From an uncultured Clostridia bacterium (GTDB lineage: Bacteria; Bacillota; Clostridia; Lachnospirales; Anaerotignaceae), in the NCBI GenBank assembly GCA_910583755.1, contig CAJTZO010000014.1, positions 1-50,245 on the forward strand: 50,245 bases of DNA. Direction: 5' to 3'. Shown here piece by piece: positions 33,226-42,622 of the stretch. Under the pieces are notes generated by a model that had not been told where the DNA came from, ran no database searches, and was given only the letters and a program-made list of their open reading frames with translations. How positions within the stretch are numbered: the stretch's first letter is position 1; every line of letters starts with the position of its first letter. The translations under genes were made by a program, and so were the position numbers.

Positions 33226-34104
33226 CTAAGGTTGCATTATTTCTAATTCTTCCTGAGAAATCACGAAGTGCTCATTGTTGGATGTGCAAATGACATATTG
33301 TGGAGAAACATCTTCTACCAAAGAATATACATAGTTATTTAAGTTATGAATTACAGCTACTGCTTCTCCGGTAGATTTATATTTTCCCTCATAAAGTATA
33401 AAACAATTCCATTTTGAACTCCAACTTAATGTTTCTACAACAAAACGACTCTCGACTACTTGAAAAGTATGGTCTTCTGGCAAATTGACACTTTCTTCTA
33501 CACTAGAAATACTATATTCCTGTGCCCGATAAAGATACAATATAATTTTATCAATATTATTCCAGGTAAGATTACAATTTTGCATTGCTTTTTCCCATCT
33601 TTTATTTTGTGAACTGCAATCTATCCATGCATTATTCCAATATGCTTTTATATTAAAAGGTGTATTTACTACTTGAGAATAAAAACTGCCATTCCATAAA
33701 TATCCTTTTAAAAAATCACTTGTTTCATAGATTCCTGTTGTCATATCCACTTGTTCTTTTAATAATATCAAAGTATTTTTTGAAATAGGGTCTAATATAA
33801 AGTTTACTTCTACAATTTCATAATATCTTCCTAGCACAGAAGATACCATACAAAAATCATCTTCTTGTTCATAGATTACAGCTAAGGTATTATTTTTGTC
33901 AAACGCTACAAGCACTAAAATATAATTTGTATTGTTATTTAACAGATTTTTTTCAAATATTTTAATTTCACCTGTATCTCCTTCTTCTGTTAATGTGCCT
34001 GCATCACAAGCTGTTACTACGGAACGTATGATTAAAGATTTATTTTCTGCTTGTGTACAATTTTTTATGCAAGACATAGATAATTTATTTTCTTGGCTTG
34101 ACAT
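33226..34104 (-). CDS. Protein of unknown family, paralogue of the 10697 gene
   Basis: A 292-residue protein without a signal peptide or membrane segment, so predicted cytoplasmic, unlike its anchored relative at 10697. Shared blocks in the same order are DFLKGYLW, AYWNNAWI, YRAQEYSIS, LSWSSKWNCFIL, TGEAVAVIHNL and YSLVEDV. The N-terminal 30 residues carry three Cys (SCIKNCTQ and TAC). AAGGAG lies 9 nt before the ATG at 34104. No function is known to me. It stands alone, divergent from the M60 protease unit. Confidence 0.7.
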   Translation of the reverse strand: MSSQENKLSMSCIKNCTQAENKSLIIRSVVTACDAGTLTEEGDTGEIKIFEKNLLNNNTNYILVLVAFDKNNTLAVIYEQEDDFCMVSSVLGRYYEIVEVNFILDPISKNTLILLKEQVDMTTGIYETSDFLKGYLWNGSFYSQVVNTPFNIKAYWNNAWIDCSSQNKRWEKAMQNCNLTWNNIDKIILYLYRAQEYSISSVEESVNLPEDHTFQVVESRFVVETLSWSSKWNCFILYEGKYKSTGEAVAVIHNLNNYVYSLVEDVSPQYVICTSNNEHFVISQEELEIMQP

Positions 34105-34205
34105 GATTAATTTCTCCTTAAAACTTATGTCGTTTCTATTATATTACTATCAAATCATTATTATTCCATGTTCATTAATACAAAAAAATATTATAGTGAC
34201 AAGCA

Positions 34206-34234
34206 TTGACACTTTTCTTTCTATTTCTTATAAT
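34206..34234 (+). promoter_or_regulatory. Perfect sigma-A promoter upstream of the M60 gene
   Basis: TTGACA at 34206-34211, a 17-nt spacer and TATAAT at 34229-34234. The start site would be near 34241, which is 287 bp before the M60 ATG and 77 bp before a terminator hairpin. Confidence 0.88.
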
Positions 34235-34240
34235 ACATAT

Positions 34241-34357
34241 GAATAGATTTCCATTATTTTAATATGATTTTGCTGATAAAAAGCATTAAGATTCTCAAAC
34301 TGTCGAAAAAATATGGAAAGTGGGCTTAAACTTTGCTTAAGCCTACTTGTTTTTTTA
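34241..34357 (+). ncRNA. Candidate small RNA or terminated leader (about 115 nt)
   Basis: It runs from the expected start of the perfect promoter to an intrinsic terminator: AAGTGGGCTTAA (34318-34329), a 7-nt loop, TTAAGCCTACTT (34337-34348) with one G-U pair, then seven T. No ORF with a ribosome site lies in it. It is either a free small RNA or an attenuated leader of the M60 gene. The rest of the gap, 34358-34527, is AT-rich with an imperfect GAACAA/TTGTTC hairpin near 34447-34477 and no clear second promoter. Confidence 0.5.
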
Positions 34358-34527
34358 AAAAAGATTTACTTTTTTGATAATTTTTTTTACTAGAAAAAAT
34401 CCCCATTTTACGAAACAAAAAATATCAAATATTGTTGTAAATAAAGGAACAACGATTTTGTTTTTCAGCATTGTTCATATTTTTGATGGAACTATTTTTT
34501 AAATAAAAGAGATGAAGGAGGAATAAA

Positions 34528-37500
34528 ATGAAGTGTTTAAAACGATTTATTGCGGCAATTTTAAGTTTTATATTAGCTTGTTCTACATATGTAAGCTATT
34601 TGCCTACAATAGTTATGGCTGCTGATAGTGTTTCCTTAATACAAAGTAGTGCTTCTATTACTTTGGTGGTTAATTTTGACTTACCACAGTCATTAGACAA
34701 TGTTAAAAAAAGAAATATAAAACTGAAATTGACAAAAGGGGCAGAAAGTGCAACATTTTCGTTAAATACAGGAGAAAAAATGGGAACAGGTTTTCAAGAT
34801 GTAAGAACAGCAGTAACAGCAAAAAATAAAAATGGGGTAGAAATGACAACAGAGTCTGTAGTAGGTTCTTATGATATTACTATTTCTGATTTAGAGACTG
34901 GAAATTATACACTAGAATTAACTGGGGAAGGTTGTGCTCCATTTAAAGAAAATGTACAGTTAAATGATTATTCTTTACATATGGTTGTTAGTACTTCAAA
35001 TGGCACCTTCTCTTTAGGAGATGTAAATAATGATGGTGTTGTAAATGTTTCTGACAGAACAGCACTTGTGGAAGAATTGGGACAAAAAAATGACACTGTT
35101 ATCTATGATTTAGATGGGGATGGTATGATAGATGTTTCTGACCTTGCTTATGTGAATCGTACAATGGATGTTGATGGAAATGCTAGTAAATATGAAACAG
35201 CTGCTATTGTAAGTGCTTCTATTGAAACGGAAAAATTGAATATCGAAGGACAAATGGAAAATTTGTTTAATGGAAAAAATGACATTACATTTTCCAATAC
35301 AGATGGTGAGGATATTTTAATCCCAATCGTTTTTAATCATACTAGTGTAGAAATGAGTCAAATTGTATTGACAAGTCCAACAGGTACAGGTGCTCTTGTT
35401 GCAGGAACAGCAATATTAGAACTAGAAAATGGTGCTATTGAAGAATATGAGTTTGATAGTCAAGCACCACAGGGATTTTTTGCAATTAGTCGTAGTGCAG
35501 ACAAAAATACAATCGCCATTAACTTAGGAAAAAAAGTTGCAGTTAAAAAAGTTACCATCAAAGTCAAAAAAGTAATTGGTCAAGATGGTAAACCAGAATA
35601 TGTTACATTGACACAAATTCAATTTTTAAAAGATGTTATTTTAGATGATGCGCAAAATGTAGATAGTAAAGTCAAAGGAATCGTAGCAACACCGGGTGAT
35701 AAATCTGTTAGTTTAGAATGGAATCCTGTAAGTAATGTAACTGGCTACATGATACAATATGGTACGAAAGAAACAGATTTAAGTCAAAATGTTGTAAGTA
35801 ATACAAATAATGTGGTAGTAACCGGACTTGAAAATCTTACAAAATATTATTTCCAAATAACAGCCACAAATGGAGACTGGCGGGGTACTCCATCAGACAT
35901 TATTTCTGCCATACCAGAAGCAGGAAGTATACCGGGTGCACCATCTAATATTAGTGTTACACCTGCAAATCAATCTTTACGTATTAGTTGGGGAAAAACA
36001 AAAGATGCTTCTTATTATCAAGTATTTTATCGCAAACAAAATGATACAGAGTGGATGCAATTTGGCAATGATACAGAGGCTACGAGTATGACAATTACAG
36101 GTCTTGTCAATAATGTTACCTATGAAGTTGCAGTAAAAGCAGGAAATAGTAAAGGTGTAGGTCCTTATTCTTCTGTTGCACTTGGTACACCAGAATCAGA
36201 AGAATTGGAACAACCTAATTTCCCAACAGAAGGACGAATTGATAATAGTGAAATTACCAGTATCACGATGGCAGACCCTACCAATTTTGATAAATCATTT
36301 TGTCCAGATTTTATAACAGACCATTTCATTGATGGGGATGCAAATACTTATTGGGTTGCAAGAGATTGGTTTTTAAATGCTGGTATTACTTTCACTTTTA
36401 AAGAACCTCATGATATGAATTATTTATTGTTTGCACCTTACTTAAATAAAACAACAAATCATCGCACCAGCATTGCAAATTATACTGTAACAATAAAAGA
36501 TGCCACAGGAAAGGAAACAAAACATTCTTTTGCAACGGGAAGATTACCTTTAACAGAAGACAATTACATGATAGTTACCTTTCCAGAAGTAGAAAATGTT
36601 GAAAGTGTTACCATTGCTTTAGGTCAAGTGGCTGGCGGTTCACGTGTAAGTATTTCAGAAATTGCATTCTATAATAGTGAAAAAATTTCTAGTGGAATCG
36701 CTAATTTGTTTGCAGATAATGCATTTACAACTTTAAAATCTACTGTAACACAGCAAAATATTCAACAGTTATCAGACCAATTAGAGCAGATGGGTAATTT
36801 TTATTTAGATGTTGATTTATTAAAAGATGAGTTAACATTAGCCCAAACACTTTTAAATAATAGTGAAAATATAACCAGTATCATTAAAAATGATTTCCAA
36901 AGTCGTAGTGGTTCAGCAGATGGTAGTTATGGACAAACTGCTAGTGCTTTACAGCCGATTGGTATTTCTGCGTTAGCAAATTCTAAAGTAGCAATTTATG
37001 CAGAAATTCCAGAGGGTGAAACGGTTTCTATTGTTCCAACTCAATACTATGGAGAATCTGGAATTTGGAGTGAACAAGCAATAACACTACAAAATGGACG
37101 TAACTATATTTCTATTCCTAAGATTGGTAGTCTTACTGATACAAGAGGTGGTATGCTGTATCTTACCTATGGTGGAAATCAACCAGAAAAGATTAAACTC
37201 CATGTTCGTGAAAATGAAAAAGCATTTAAAATACCAGTGCTAGAATTGTCAAATTGGTATCGTATGACAGAAACAGATAGACGTGCAAAAATTCAAACTT
37301 ACACAGAGGAATTGCAAGCACATATTGCAAAATATGGAAGTTCAAAAACAGATATTAAAAACGCAACAGAAGTTTCTACACCAAGTGTGCTCCTTTCCCT
37401 TCCAGCTGACCAGATATTAGCAGGATTAAAAGGAATTAATAACGATATGGTAGAAACCATGTATCAAAATGTACTTGCATGGGAAGAAGTGCTTTTTGTA

Positions 37501-39600
37501 GCCAATAAAGTACAAGGCATTATCGAAGCAAATACTTCTTTCGATACTTATCAATATCCTATGACAACCCGTCAAAATATTCGTTATATGAGAATGTTTG
37601 CAGGTGCATTTATGTATGCTGCCGGAAACCATGTAGGTATTGAATATGGTTCTGCTTCTGCACTTGCTTGTGGAAAACCAACTTCTTCTGGAACTCCTAG
37701 TCTTTTTGGTTGGGGTATCGCACATGAAATTGGTCATAACATGGATAAGTTAGGAAAAGCAGAAATTACAAATAATATTTATTCTATTGCAATTCAAGCA
37801 TGGAATGGTTCTGATATGGTAACGAATACAAGATTGACAAATAGTAACAAATGGCAATCTATTTATAAAAAAGTTGCTTTAGGACATCCAGGTGCAGCAA
37901 GTGATGTATTTACACAGCTTGGTATGTACTGGCAATTACATTTAGCTTATGATGATGCAAATAATCCACTTGGTTTCTATAACGAATTTTTCAAAAAATG
38001 GAAATCTGGAAGTTATAGTGGTACTTATGATGAAAAAGTAGCAAAGATTGCATCAGAAGTTACAGGAAAAGACTTAACAGAATTTTTCAACCGTTGGGGA
38101 ATGAATGTAACATCAAACGGCGCAGAAGAATCTCGTGCAATCTGGTACTTAAATGATGAATCTTATAAGCTTCGATTAGAAGGTGCTAATGCAAGCCCAG
38201 GAACTTCAACGCTTACTACTTCTGTAAATGGTAATGAGGTAACATTAACCATAGAAAACAGTGGTTCTAGTAATTTATTAGGGCATGAAATTCTTAGAAA
38301 TGGTAATCCAATTGGATTTACCACAGAAAATACCTATATAGATAGTTTAGGCGCAGCGAATAATTTAACTTATACTTATGCAGTTGTTCCTGTTGATAAA
38401 CTAGGAAATATGGGAGCAAAAGTAGAAACAACACAAATTAGAATTGCTTATGATAAAACAATTTCAGATAGTCTTTATACAGTTTCTACAGAAGGTGGGA
38501 ATACCATAATTACAATGAATGGTAATGAACCTATTCCTGTTACTGGAATTAAAGCTAATACAGATGGCACTGCTTCCATTAGAGTATCAAAAGTAAAAAA
38601 TCCAAGTGCAAGTGATTGGGTAACAGTAAAAGGAGAAAGTAATTTTAGTGCAAATACACCTTTCTATTTTAATAAACCGGGTGCGCCTGTAGAAGATACT
38701 CGTATTTGGACTTATGATGTTTCTGTAATGGAAATACAAAATTACACAGGAACTGTTGAATTGTTAGATTATCCTGGTGACCGTGTTGATTTTTATGGTC
38801 AAGGTGATAAGTCTGTTGTTATAAATAATGCCAGCGTTGGTAAGTTGGCATCAGATTATTCATATAGTGATACAGAATCTATTCCAGCAGGAACAGTAGT
38901 CATTGTTGGTACCTATCGTGGAAATCCAGGATATAATATTGTACAAATAGAAGGTCGATATAATACTACTTCTACAGTAGAGGAAGAAGAAAGTCAACAA
39001 ATAGAACATGATATGAATGGTTATTCTCTGCTCTTTAGTGAAATTCCAGAAGATGGTGCAGTGAGTGATACTAGTGATGGATTTTTTTTGTTTGTTCCTG
39101 ATTTAGAAGCAGAAATAGCAGAACTTGGTGATGATTTACCAGTAGAAATTCGTGCTATTATGTATCGAACAGATGACCCAGAAGATGCTTCTTCTAAACG
39201 AAAAACAAGCGAAACACTTTGGATTAGTTTCCCTATTGATAATAAAGTTGCAAGTGACCATGATGGTGAAGTACCTGAAGATGTTGCAGCAAAAATTGAA
39301 AAATTAAAAGAAAATATTCCTACAATTACATTTGAATCAAATGTAAATAGTGATTATTCTTATCAATCTGCGGAAGATGCTACTCTTTCTACAATATTTT
39401 ATACTGATGAAGTAGAAAAGGAAGAAGAAACAGAAGTGGAATCAAATGATGTTAATAGTCAATCAGTGGAAACAATGAATGATACAACATCAGAAAATAG
39501 CCAAACAGAAGAAGAAAAAATATCTGAAGGAGAAAAAGAAACAGAAGAAATGTCAGATAAAGAAAGTGACCAGCAAGAAGTAGAGAAAACTCCAGAATAA
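34528..39600 (+). CDS. Secreted M60 (mucin-type) metalloprotease with dockerin and FN3 domains
   Basis: A 1690-residue exported protein. Signal peptide 1-33 (FILACSTYVSYLPTIVMAA). A beta domain follows (about 35-160), then a type I dockerin at about 163-215 with two calcium loops, DVNNDGVVNVSD and DLDGDGMIDVSD. Next are a discoidin-like domain (about 215-375), two fibronectin III domains (about 385-560, WNPVSNVTGYMIQYG and WGKTKDASYYQVFYR), and another F5/8C-like domain (about 575-725). The M60/enhancin peptidase core (about 780-1215) carries HEIGH at 1066-1070 and Glu1079, a perfect HEXXHX8E. Later beta domains lead to a Glu/Ser/Thr-rich tail. M60 enzymes cut glycosylated mucin-like proteins. 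No sortase motif is seen. GGAGG precedes the ATG. Confidence 0.93.
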   Translation: MKCLKRFIAAILSFILACSTYVSYLPTIVMAADSVSLIQSSASITLVVNFDLPQSLDNVKKRNIKLKLTKGAESATFSLNTGEKMGTGFQDVRTAVTAKNKNGVEMTTESVVGSYDITISDLETGNYTLELTGEGCAPFKENVQLNDYSLHMVVSTSNGTFSLGDVNNDGVVNVSDRTALVEELGQKNDTVIYDLDGDGMIDVSDLAYVNRTMDVDGNASKYETAAIVSASIETEKLNIEGQMENLFNGKNDITFSNTDGEDILIPIVFNHTSVEMSQIVLTSPTGTGALVAGTAILELENGAIEEYEFDSQAPQGFFAISRSADKNTIAINLGKKVAVKKVTIKVKKVIGQDGKPEYVTLTQIQFLKDVILDDAQNVDSKVKGIVATPGDKSVSLEWNPVSNVTGYMIQYGTKETDLSQNVVSNTNNVVVTGLENLTKYYFQITATNGDWRGTPSDIISAIPEAGSIPGAPSNISVTPANQSLRISWGKTKDASYYQVFYRKQNDTEWMQFGNDTEATSMTITGLVNNVTYEVAVKAGNSKGVGPYSSVALGTPESEELEQPNFPTEGRIDNSEITSITMADPTNFDKSFCPDFITDHFIDGDANTYWVARDWFLNAGITFTFKEPHDMNYLLFAPYLNKTTNHRTSIANYTVTIKDATGKETKHSFATGRLPLTEDNYMIVTFPEVENVESVTIALGQVAGGSRVSISEIAFYNSEKISSGIANLFADNAFTTLKSTVTQQNIQQLSDQLEQMGNFYLDVDLLKDELTLAQTLLNNSENITSIIKNDFQSRSGSADGSYGQTASALQPIGISALANSKVAIYAEIPEGETVSIVPTQYYGESGIWSEQAITLQNGRNYISIPKIGSLTDTRGGMLYLTYGGNQPEKIKLHVRENEKAFKIPVLELSNWYRMTETDRRAKIQTYTEELQAHIAKYGSSKTDIKNATEVSTPSVLLSLPADQILAGLKGINNDMVETMYQNVLAWEEVLFVANKVQGIIEANTSFDTYQYPMTTRQNIRYMRMFAGAFMYAAGNHVGIEYGSASALACGKPTSSGTPSLFGWGIAHEIGHNMDKLGKAEITNNIYSIAIQAWNGSDMVTNTRLTNSNKWQSIYKKVALGHPGAASDVFTQLGMYWQLHLAYDDANNPLGFYNEFFKKWKSGSYSGTYDEKVAKIASEVTGKDLTEFFNRWGMNVTSNGAEESRAIWYLNDESYKLRLEGANASPGTSTLTTSVNGNEVTLTIENSGSSNLLGHEILRNGNPIGFTTENTYIDSLGAANNLTYTYAVVPVDKLGNMGAKVETTQIRIAYDKTISDSLYTVSTEGGNTIITMNGNEPIPVTGIKANTDGTASIRVSKVKNPSASDWVTVKGESNFSANTPFYFNKPGAPVEDTRIWTYDVSVMEIQNYTGTVELLDYPGDRVDFYGQGDKSVVINNASVGKLASDYSYSDTESIPAGTVVIVGTYRGNPGYNIVQIEGRYNTTSTVEEEESQQIEHDMNGYSLLFSEIPEDGAVSDTSDGFFLFVPDLEAEIAELGDDLPVEIRAIMYRTDDPEDASSKRKTSETLWISFPIDNKVASDHDGEVPEDVAAKIEKLKENIPTITFESNVNSDYSYQSAEDATLSTIFYTDEVEKEEETEVESNDVNSQSVETMNDTTSENSQTEEEKISEGEKETEEMSDKESDQQEVEKTPE

Positions 39601-39607
39601 TAATACT

Positions 39608-39631
39608 CCCCTCCCCCAAATGTGGGAGGGG
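39608..39631 (+). terminator. GC-rich hairpin between the M60 and SLH genes
   Basis: CCCCTCCC (39608-39615) pairs with GGGAGGGG (39624-39631). Only a weak T-stretch follows, so it may be a partial terminator or an mRNA processing or stability stem that lowers expression of the next gene. Confidence 0.6.
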
Positions 39632-39655
39632 CATTTATGAAGAAAGGAAAAGATT

Positions 39656-40972
39656 ATGAAAAAAAAGAATTTTTTATTTTTGCCAATAACTTTACTATGT
39701 ACGTTGTTTTTAATGGGTAATGTTTTTGGTGCAGAAAATCCTTCTTTAGAAATAAATTCAAAAAATAATCATAAAACATTGATATTAAATCATATTCCTG
39801 AAAATTGTTATGGAATAGAGATTACATTAACAACAAATACAAAAGATAATAAAGATTACGAATTTGATACAACAATAGATGGTGTATACTCCACCTACAG
39901 TAAAAATGGTTCTGATATTACTTTGTATATTGTTTCAAAAAATACACCTTTGAATCGTGAAGAATCTTTTAACTTGGGGAAAATTTCTTCTGATTCTTCC
40001 TTTATAATTGAATCTGCATCTGATTTAAAATTACTTGATGAAGATTTGAATAAAACAGAATATGACACTGTTCGTATTCCAGAAGGTTCCAGTTCTTCTA
40101 ATTCTCATTCTAGTTCCAGTGGTGGCAGCAGTCGTTCCTCAAGCTATAAAATTGATGTGGAAGATATCACAAATGGGTCTATAAAATTAAGCACTTTTTC
40201 TGCTTATAAAGGACAAACAGTGACAATTACACCAGCACCACAAGCAGGTTATACATTAGATTTTATTACTGTAACAGATACAGATAACAATAAAATAGAT
40301 TTAACAGAAAAAGATAATCAATATACTTTTATTATGCCTTCTTCTAATGTTATAGTAAAAGCGGAATTTAAAGCTGTATCTGTTGTGATACCACCATCCA
40401 TTCCGGATACAAATATAGTTGTATTACCTTTTGTAGATGTAAAGGAAAGTGATTGGTACTATTCTTCTGTAAAATATGTATATGAACATAAAATGATGGC
40501 AGGAACAAGTGATACAATATTTAGTCCTGATATGACAACAACACGCGGTATGATAGTAACAATATTACATCGTTTAGATGGAAAACCTGTAGCTCCTGCT
40601 TCTAATTTTACAGATGTAGAGCAAAACCAATATTATACAGAAGCGGTTGCATGGGCTTCTGCAAATGGCATTGTGTCAGGTTATGGTAATGGAAATTTTG
40701 GTCCAAATGATACAATTACTCGTGAGCAAATGGCTTCTATTTTGTATCGTTATGCACAATACAAAAATTATAATACAAACAATACAAATAATCTTTCTAA
40801 TTATACGGATGTAGGAGAAATTAGCCCTTATGCTGTAACAGCGATACAATGGGCAAATGGAACAGGGTTGATTACAGGTGTAACAAATACAACATTGGTT
40901 CCAAAGGGTAGTGCAACACGTGCGCAAGTTTCTTCTATTTTGATGAGATTTTGTGAAAATATTGTAAAATAA
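39656..40972 (+). CDS. SLH-domain surface protein, possible anchor for the M60 protease
   Basis: A 438-residue exported protein. Signal peptide 1-25. Residues about 26-145 form a beta-rich domain (CYGIEITLTTNTK, SDITLYIVSK, ESFNLGKISSDSSFIIESA) whose strand pattern resembles cohesin. A Ser-rich linker covers 147-166. A divergent InlB B-type repeat follows (about 167-245, GQTVTITPAPQAGYTL to MPSSNVIVKAEF). Three SLH domains close it (about 250-437, FVDVKESDWYYSSVKYVYE, FTDVEQNQYYTEAVAWA, YTDVGEISPYAVTAIQWA). SLH domains bind pyruvylated wall polymers. It is 55 bp after the dockerin-bearing protease and probably in the same transcript. The cohesin idea is inference. Confidence 0.88.
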   Translation: MKKKNFLFLPITLLCTLFLMGNVFGAENPSLEINSKNNHKTLILNHIPENCYGIEITLTTNTKDNKDYEFDTTIDGVYSTYSKNGSDITLYIVSKNTPLNREESFNLGKISSDSSFIIESASDLKLLDEDLNKTEYDTVRIPEGSSSSNSHSSSSGGSSRSSSYKIDVEDITNGSIKLSTFSAYKGQTVTITPAPQAGYTLDFITVTDTDNNKIDLTEKDNQYTFIMPSSNVIVKAEFKAVSVVIPPSIPDTNIVVLPFVDVKESDWYYSSVKYVYEHKMMAGTSDTIFSPDMTTTRGMIVTILHRLDGKPVAPASNFTDVEQNQYYTEAVAWASANGIVSGYGNGNFGPNDTITREQMASILYRYAQYKNYNTNNTNNLSNYTDVGEISPYAVTAIQWANGTGLITGVTNTTLVPKGSATRAQVSSILMRFCENIVK

Positions 40973-40978
40973 AAAAGA

Positions 40979-41006
40979 CTCCCCTTATCTTAAAGAATAA
41001 GGGGAG
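40979..41006. terminator. Bidirectional terminator between the SLH gene and yebC
   Basis: CTCCCCTTA (40979-40987) pairs with TAAGGGGAG (40998-41006). A-rich and T-rich flanks fit both convergent genes. Confidence 0.88.
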
Positions 41007-41011
41007 CTCTT

Positions 41012-41740
41012 TTATTCATCCCAGTTGTGATAAACGTTTTGTACATCGTCATCATCATCTAATAGGTCAAGAATTTTATTCATTTTTTTGATTTCTTCCT
41101 CACCTGTTAATTCTGTATAAGTTTGTGGAATCATGGTTACTTCTGCGCTTACCATTGGAACGCCAGCTTGTTCTAATACTTCCCTAACAGAAGAAAAATC
41201 ATCTGGAGCAGTTGTAATTTCATAGCTATCTTCTTCAGAAGCAACATCTTCTGCACCAGCATCAATTGCCATTAACATCATTTCATCTTCATCTATTTCA
41301 ATTTCTTCTTTATCTACTACAATTAACCCTTTTTCATCAAACATAAAGGATACACAACCACTTGTACCCATGTTTCCGCCACCTTTTGTAAAAGCATTTC
41401 TAACATTTGCTGCTGCTCTATTTCTGTTATCTGTTAATACTTCTACAATAATTGCAACGCCATTTGGACCATAGCCTTCATATACAACTGTTTCATAGTT
41501 TACATCATCACCACCACCGGCAGCTTTTTTAATACTTCTATCAATCGTGTCATTCGGCATATTGTTTGATTTTGCTTTTGCAATTACATCACGCAATTTT
41601 CCGTTATTGGCAGGGTCTGGACCACCAGCTTTGACAGCTACTGCAATTTCCCTTCCTAACATTGTAAAAATTTTTCCTTTTTTTGCATCATTTTTTTCTT
41701 TTTTGTGCTTGATGTTTGCAAATTTGGAATGTCCTGACAT
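41012..41740 (-). CDS. yebC: YebC/PmpR family DNA-binding regulator
   Basis: A 242-residue protein of the YebC/TACO1 family. The N-terminus MSGHSKFANIKHKKEKNDAKKG is the family hallmark, and NMPNDTIDRSIKKAAG and YEGYGPNGVAIIVE follow. The C-terminus is acidic (LDLLDDDDDVQNV). Members act as transcription regulators, and some bind ribosomes to ease polyproline translation. The ATG at 41740 has AAGGAGG upstream (41753-41747); the in-frame extension to 41794 overlaps the end of yigZ and is rejected. Confidence 0.96.
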   Translation of the reverse strand: MSGHSKFANIKHKKEKNDAKKGKIFTMLGREIAVAVKAGGPDPANNGKLRDVIAKAKSNNMPNDTIDRSIKKAAGGGDDVNYETVVYEGYGPNGVAIIVEVLTDNRNRAAANVRNAFTKGGGNMGTSGCVSFMFDEKGLIVVDKEEIEIDEDEMMLMAIDAGAEDVASEEDSYEITTAPDDFSSVREVLEQAGVPMVSAEVTMIPQTYTELTGEEEIKKMNKILDLLDDDDDVQNVYHNWDE

Positions 41741-41790
41741 AAAAATCCTCCTTAAAATTCTCTTTTTTATATTTATCTGTGATTTCACAG

Positions 41791-42441
41791 TCAAATATTG
41801 TTTAGTTTACCGTTGACCCATGCACCATAAAAAGGTTTCTCCTCTTTGATTTCTGCACGGTTTCCTGTTATTTCTACCATTTTATTTAAAAAAATGTCTC
41901 CTTGTCCGAATTTTGTTAATACCATATAAGTAACATTTTCTGCGTAAATAGTATCATATAATTCATATCCATTTTGCAGTATCTCATATTGTACTTTTCC
42001 AGAATCTGTATAAGAGACAACAACTTGAAATTTTCTATATAAAGTAACTTCTATAATTCCTGCTTTTAAAAGCCCTTCCTTTGCAGATTTTCCATAAGCT
42101 CTGACTAATCCACCTGTACCCAAAAGTGTACCACCAAAATATCTTGTGACAACAATTGCTGTATTTTTAATATCTTCTCTTTGAAGAACATCTAATACTG
42201 GCATACCTGCTGTCCCTTGTGGTTCGCCATCATCACTAAAACGTTGTATTTCATTTCTTTCGCCAATTTGATAAGCAAACACATTATGTGTTGCATTCCA
42301 ATATTTTTTTTTCATTTCTTCAATAAACAGTTTTGCTTCTTCTTCTGTTGTGACTGGACATACAGTGGCAATAAAACGGGATTTTTTTTCCACAATTTCC
42401 TGCTGTCCTTGTTCCAGCACTGTTTTATATTGTTCTAGCAT
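41791..42441 (-). CDS. yigZ: YigZ family (IMPACT-like) protein
   Basis: A 216-residue member of the IMPACT/YigZ family. The N-terminal half holds EKKSRFIATVCPV, the block RFSDDGEPQGTAGMPVLDVL and VVTRYFGGTLLGTGGLVRAYG, the family signature. The C-terminal half is the small ferredoxin-like domain (DUF1949). Eukaryotic IMPACT modulates translation control; the bacterial role is unsettled. GGAGAA lies about 9 nt before the ATG. yebC follows 50 bp downstream. Confidence 0.93.
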   Translation of the reverse strand: MLEQYKTVLEQGQQEIVEKKSRFIATVCPVTTEEEAKLFIEEMKKKYWNATHNVFAYQIGERNEIQRFSDDGEPQGTAGMPVLDVLQREDIKNTAIVVTRYFGGTLLGTGGLVRAYGKSAKEGLLKAGIIEVTLYRKFQVVVSYTDSGKVQYEILQNGYELYDTIYAENVTYMVLTKFGQGDIFLNKMVEITGNRAEIKEEKPFYGAWVNGKLNNI

Positions 42442-42511
42442 AAAAATAATTCTCCTTTATTTTTTCATTAAAAAAATATTGTATAAAAAAATAATTTTTG
42501 CACATTCTATC

Positions 42512-42534
42512 GTTAGACAACAATATTGTCTAAC
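42512..42534. promoter_or_regulatory. Palindromic operator-like site between yigZ and a small ORF
   Basis: GTTAGACAA (42512-42520), 5 nt, TTGTCTAAC (42526-42534) is a perfect 9-bp inverted repeat with no T-run. Its right arm supplies the -35 of a possible plus-strand promoter, TTGTCT, 16 nt, TATGAT (42526-42553). That position suits a repressor site. The regulator is unknown. Confidence 0.45.
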
Positions 42535-42622
42535 ACAGAAAAGCCAATATGATAACATGATAATGAACACACTCATGCTTTACAACCTTTTGAAAAACAA
42601 GTAACCACAAGGAGGAATTCAT

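Noticed and set aside
34241..34527. Cyclic di-GMP riboswitch upstream of the M60 protease
   Set aside because: The conserved GCAC..GGGCAAACC-type core is absent; only a promoter, a terminator and AT-rich sequence are seen.
37426..37737. Cys-rich antisense open frame within the M60 gene
   Set aside because: No ribosome site, and the M60 frame with its perfect HEXXHX8E motif is clearly the coding one.
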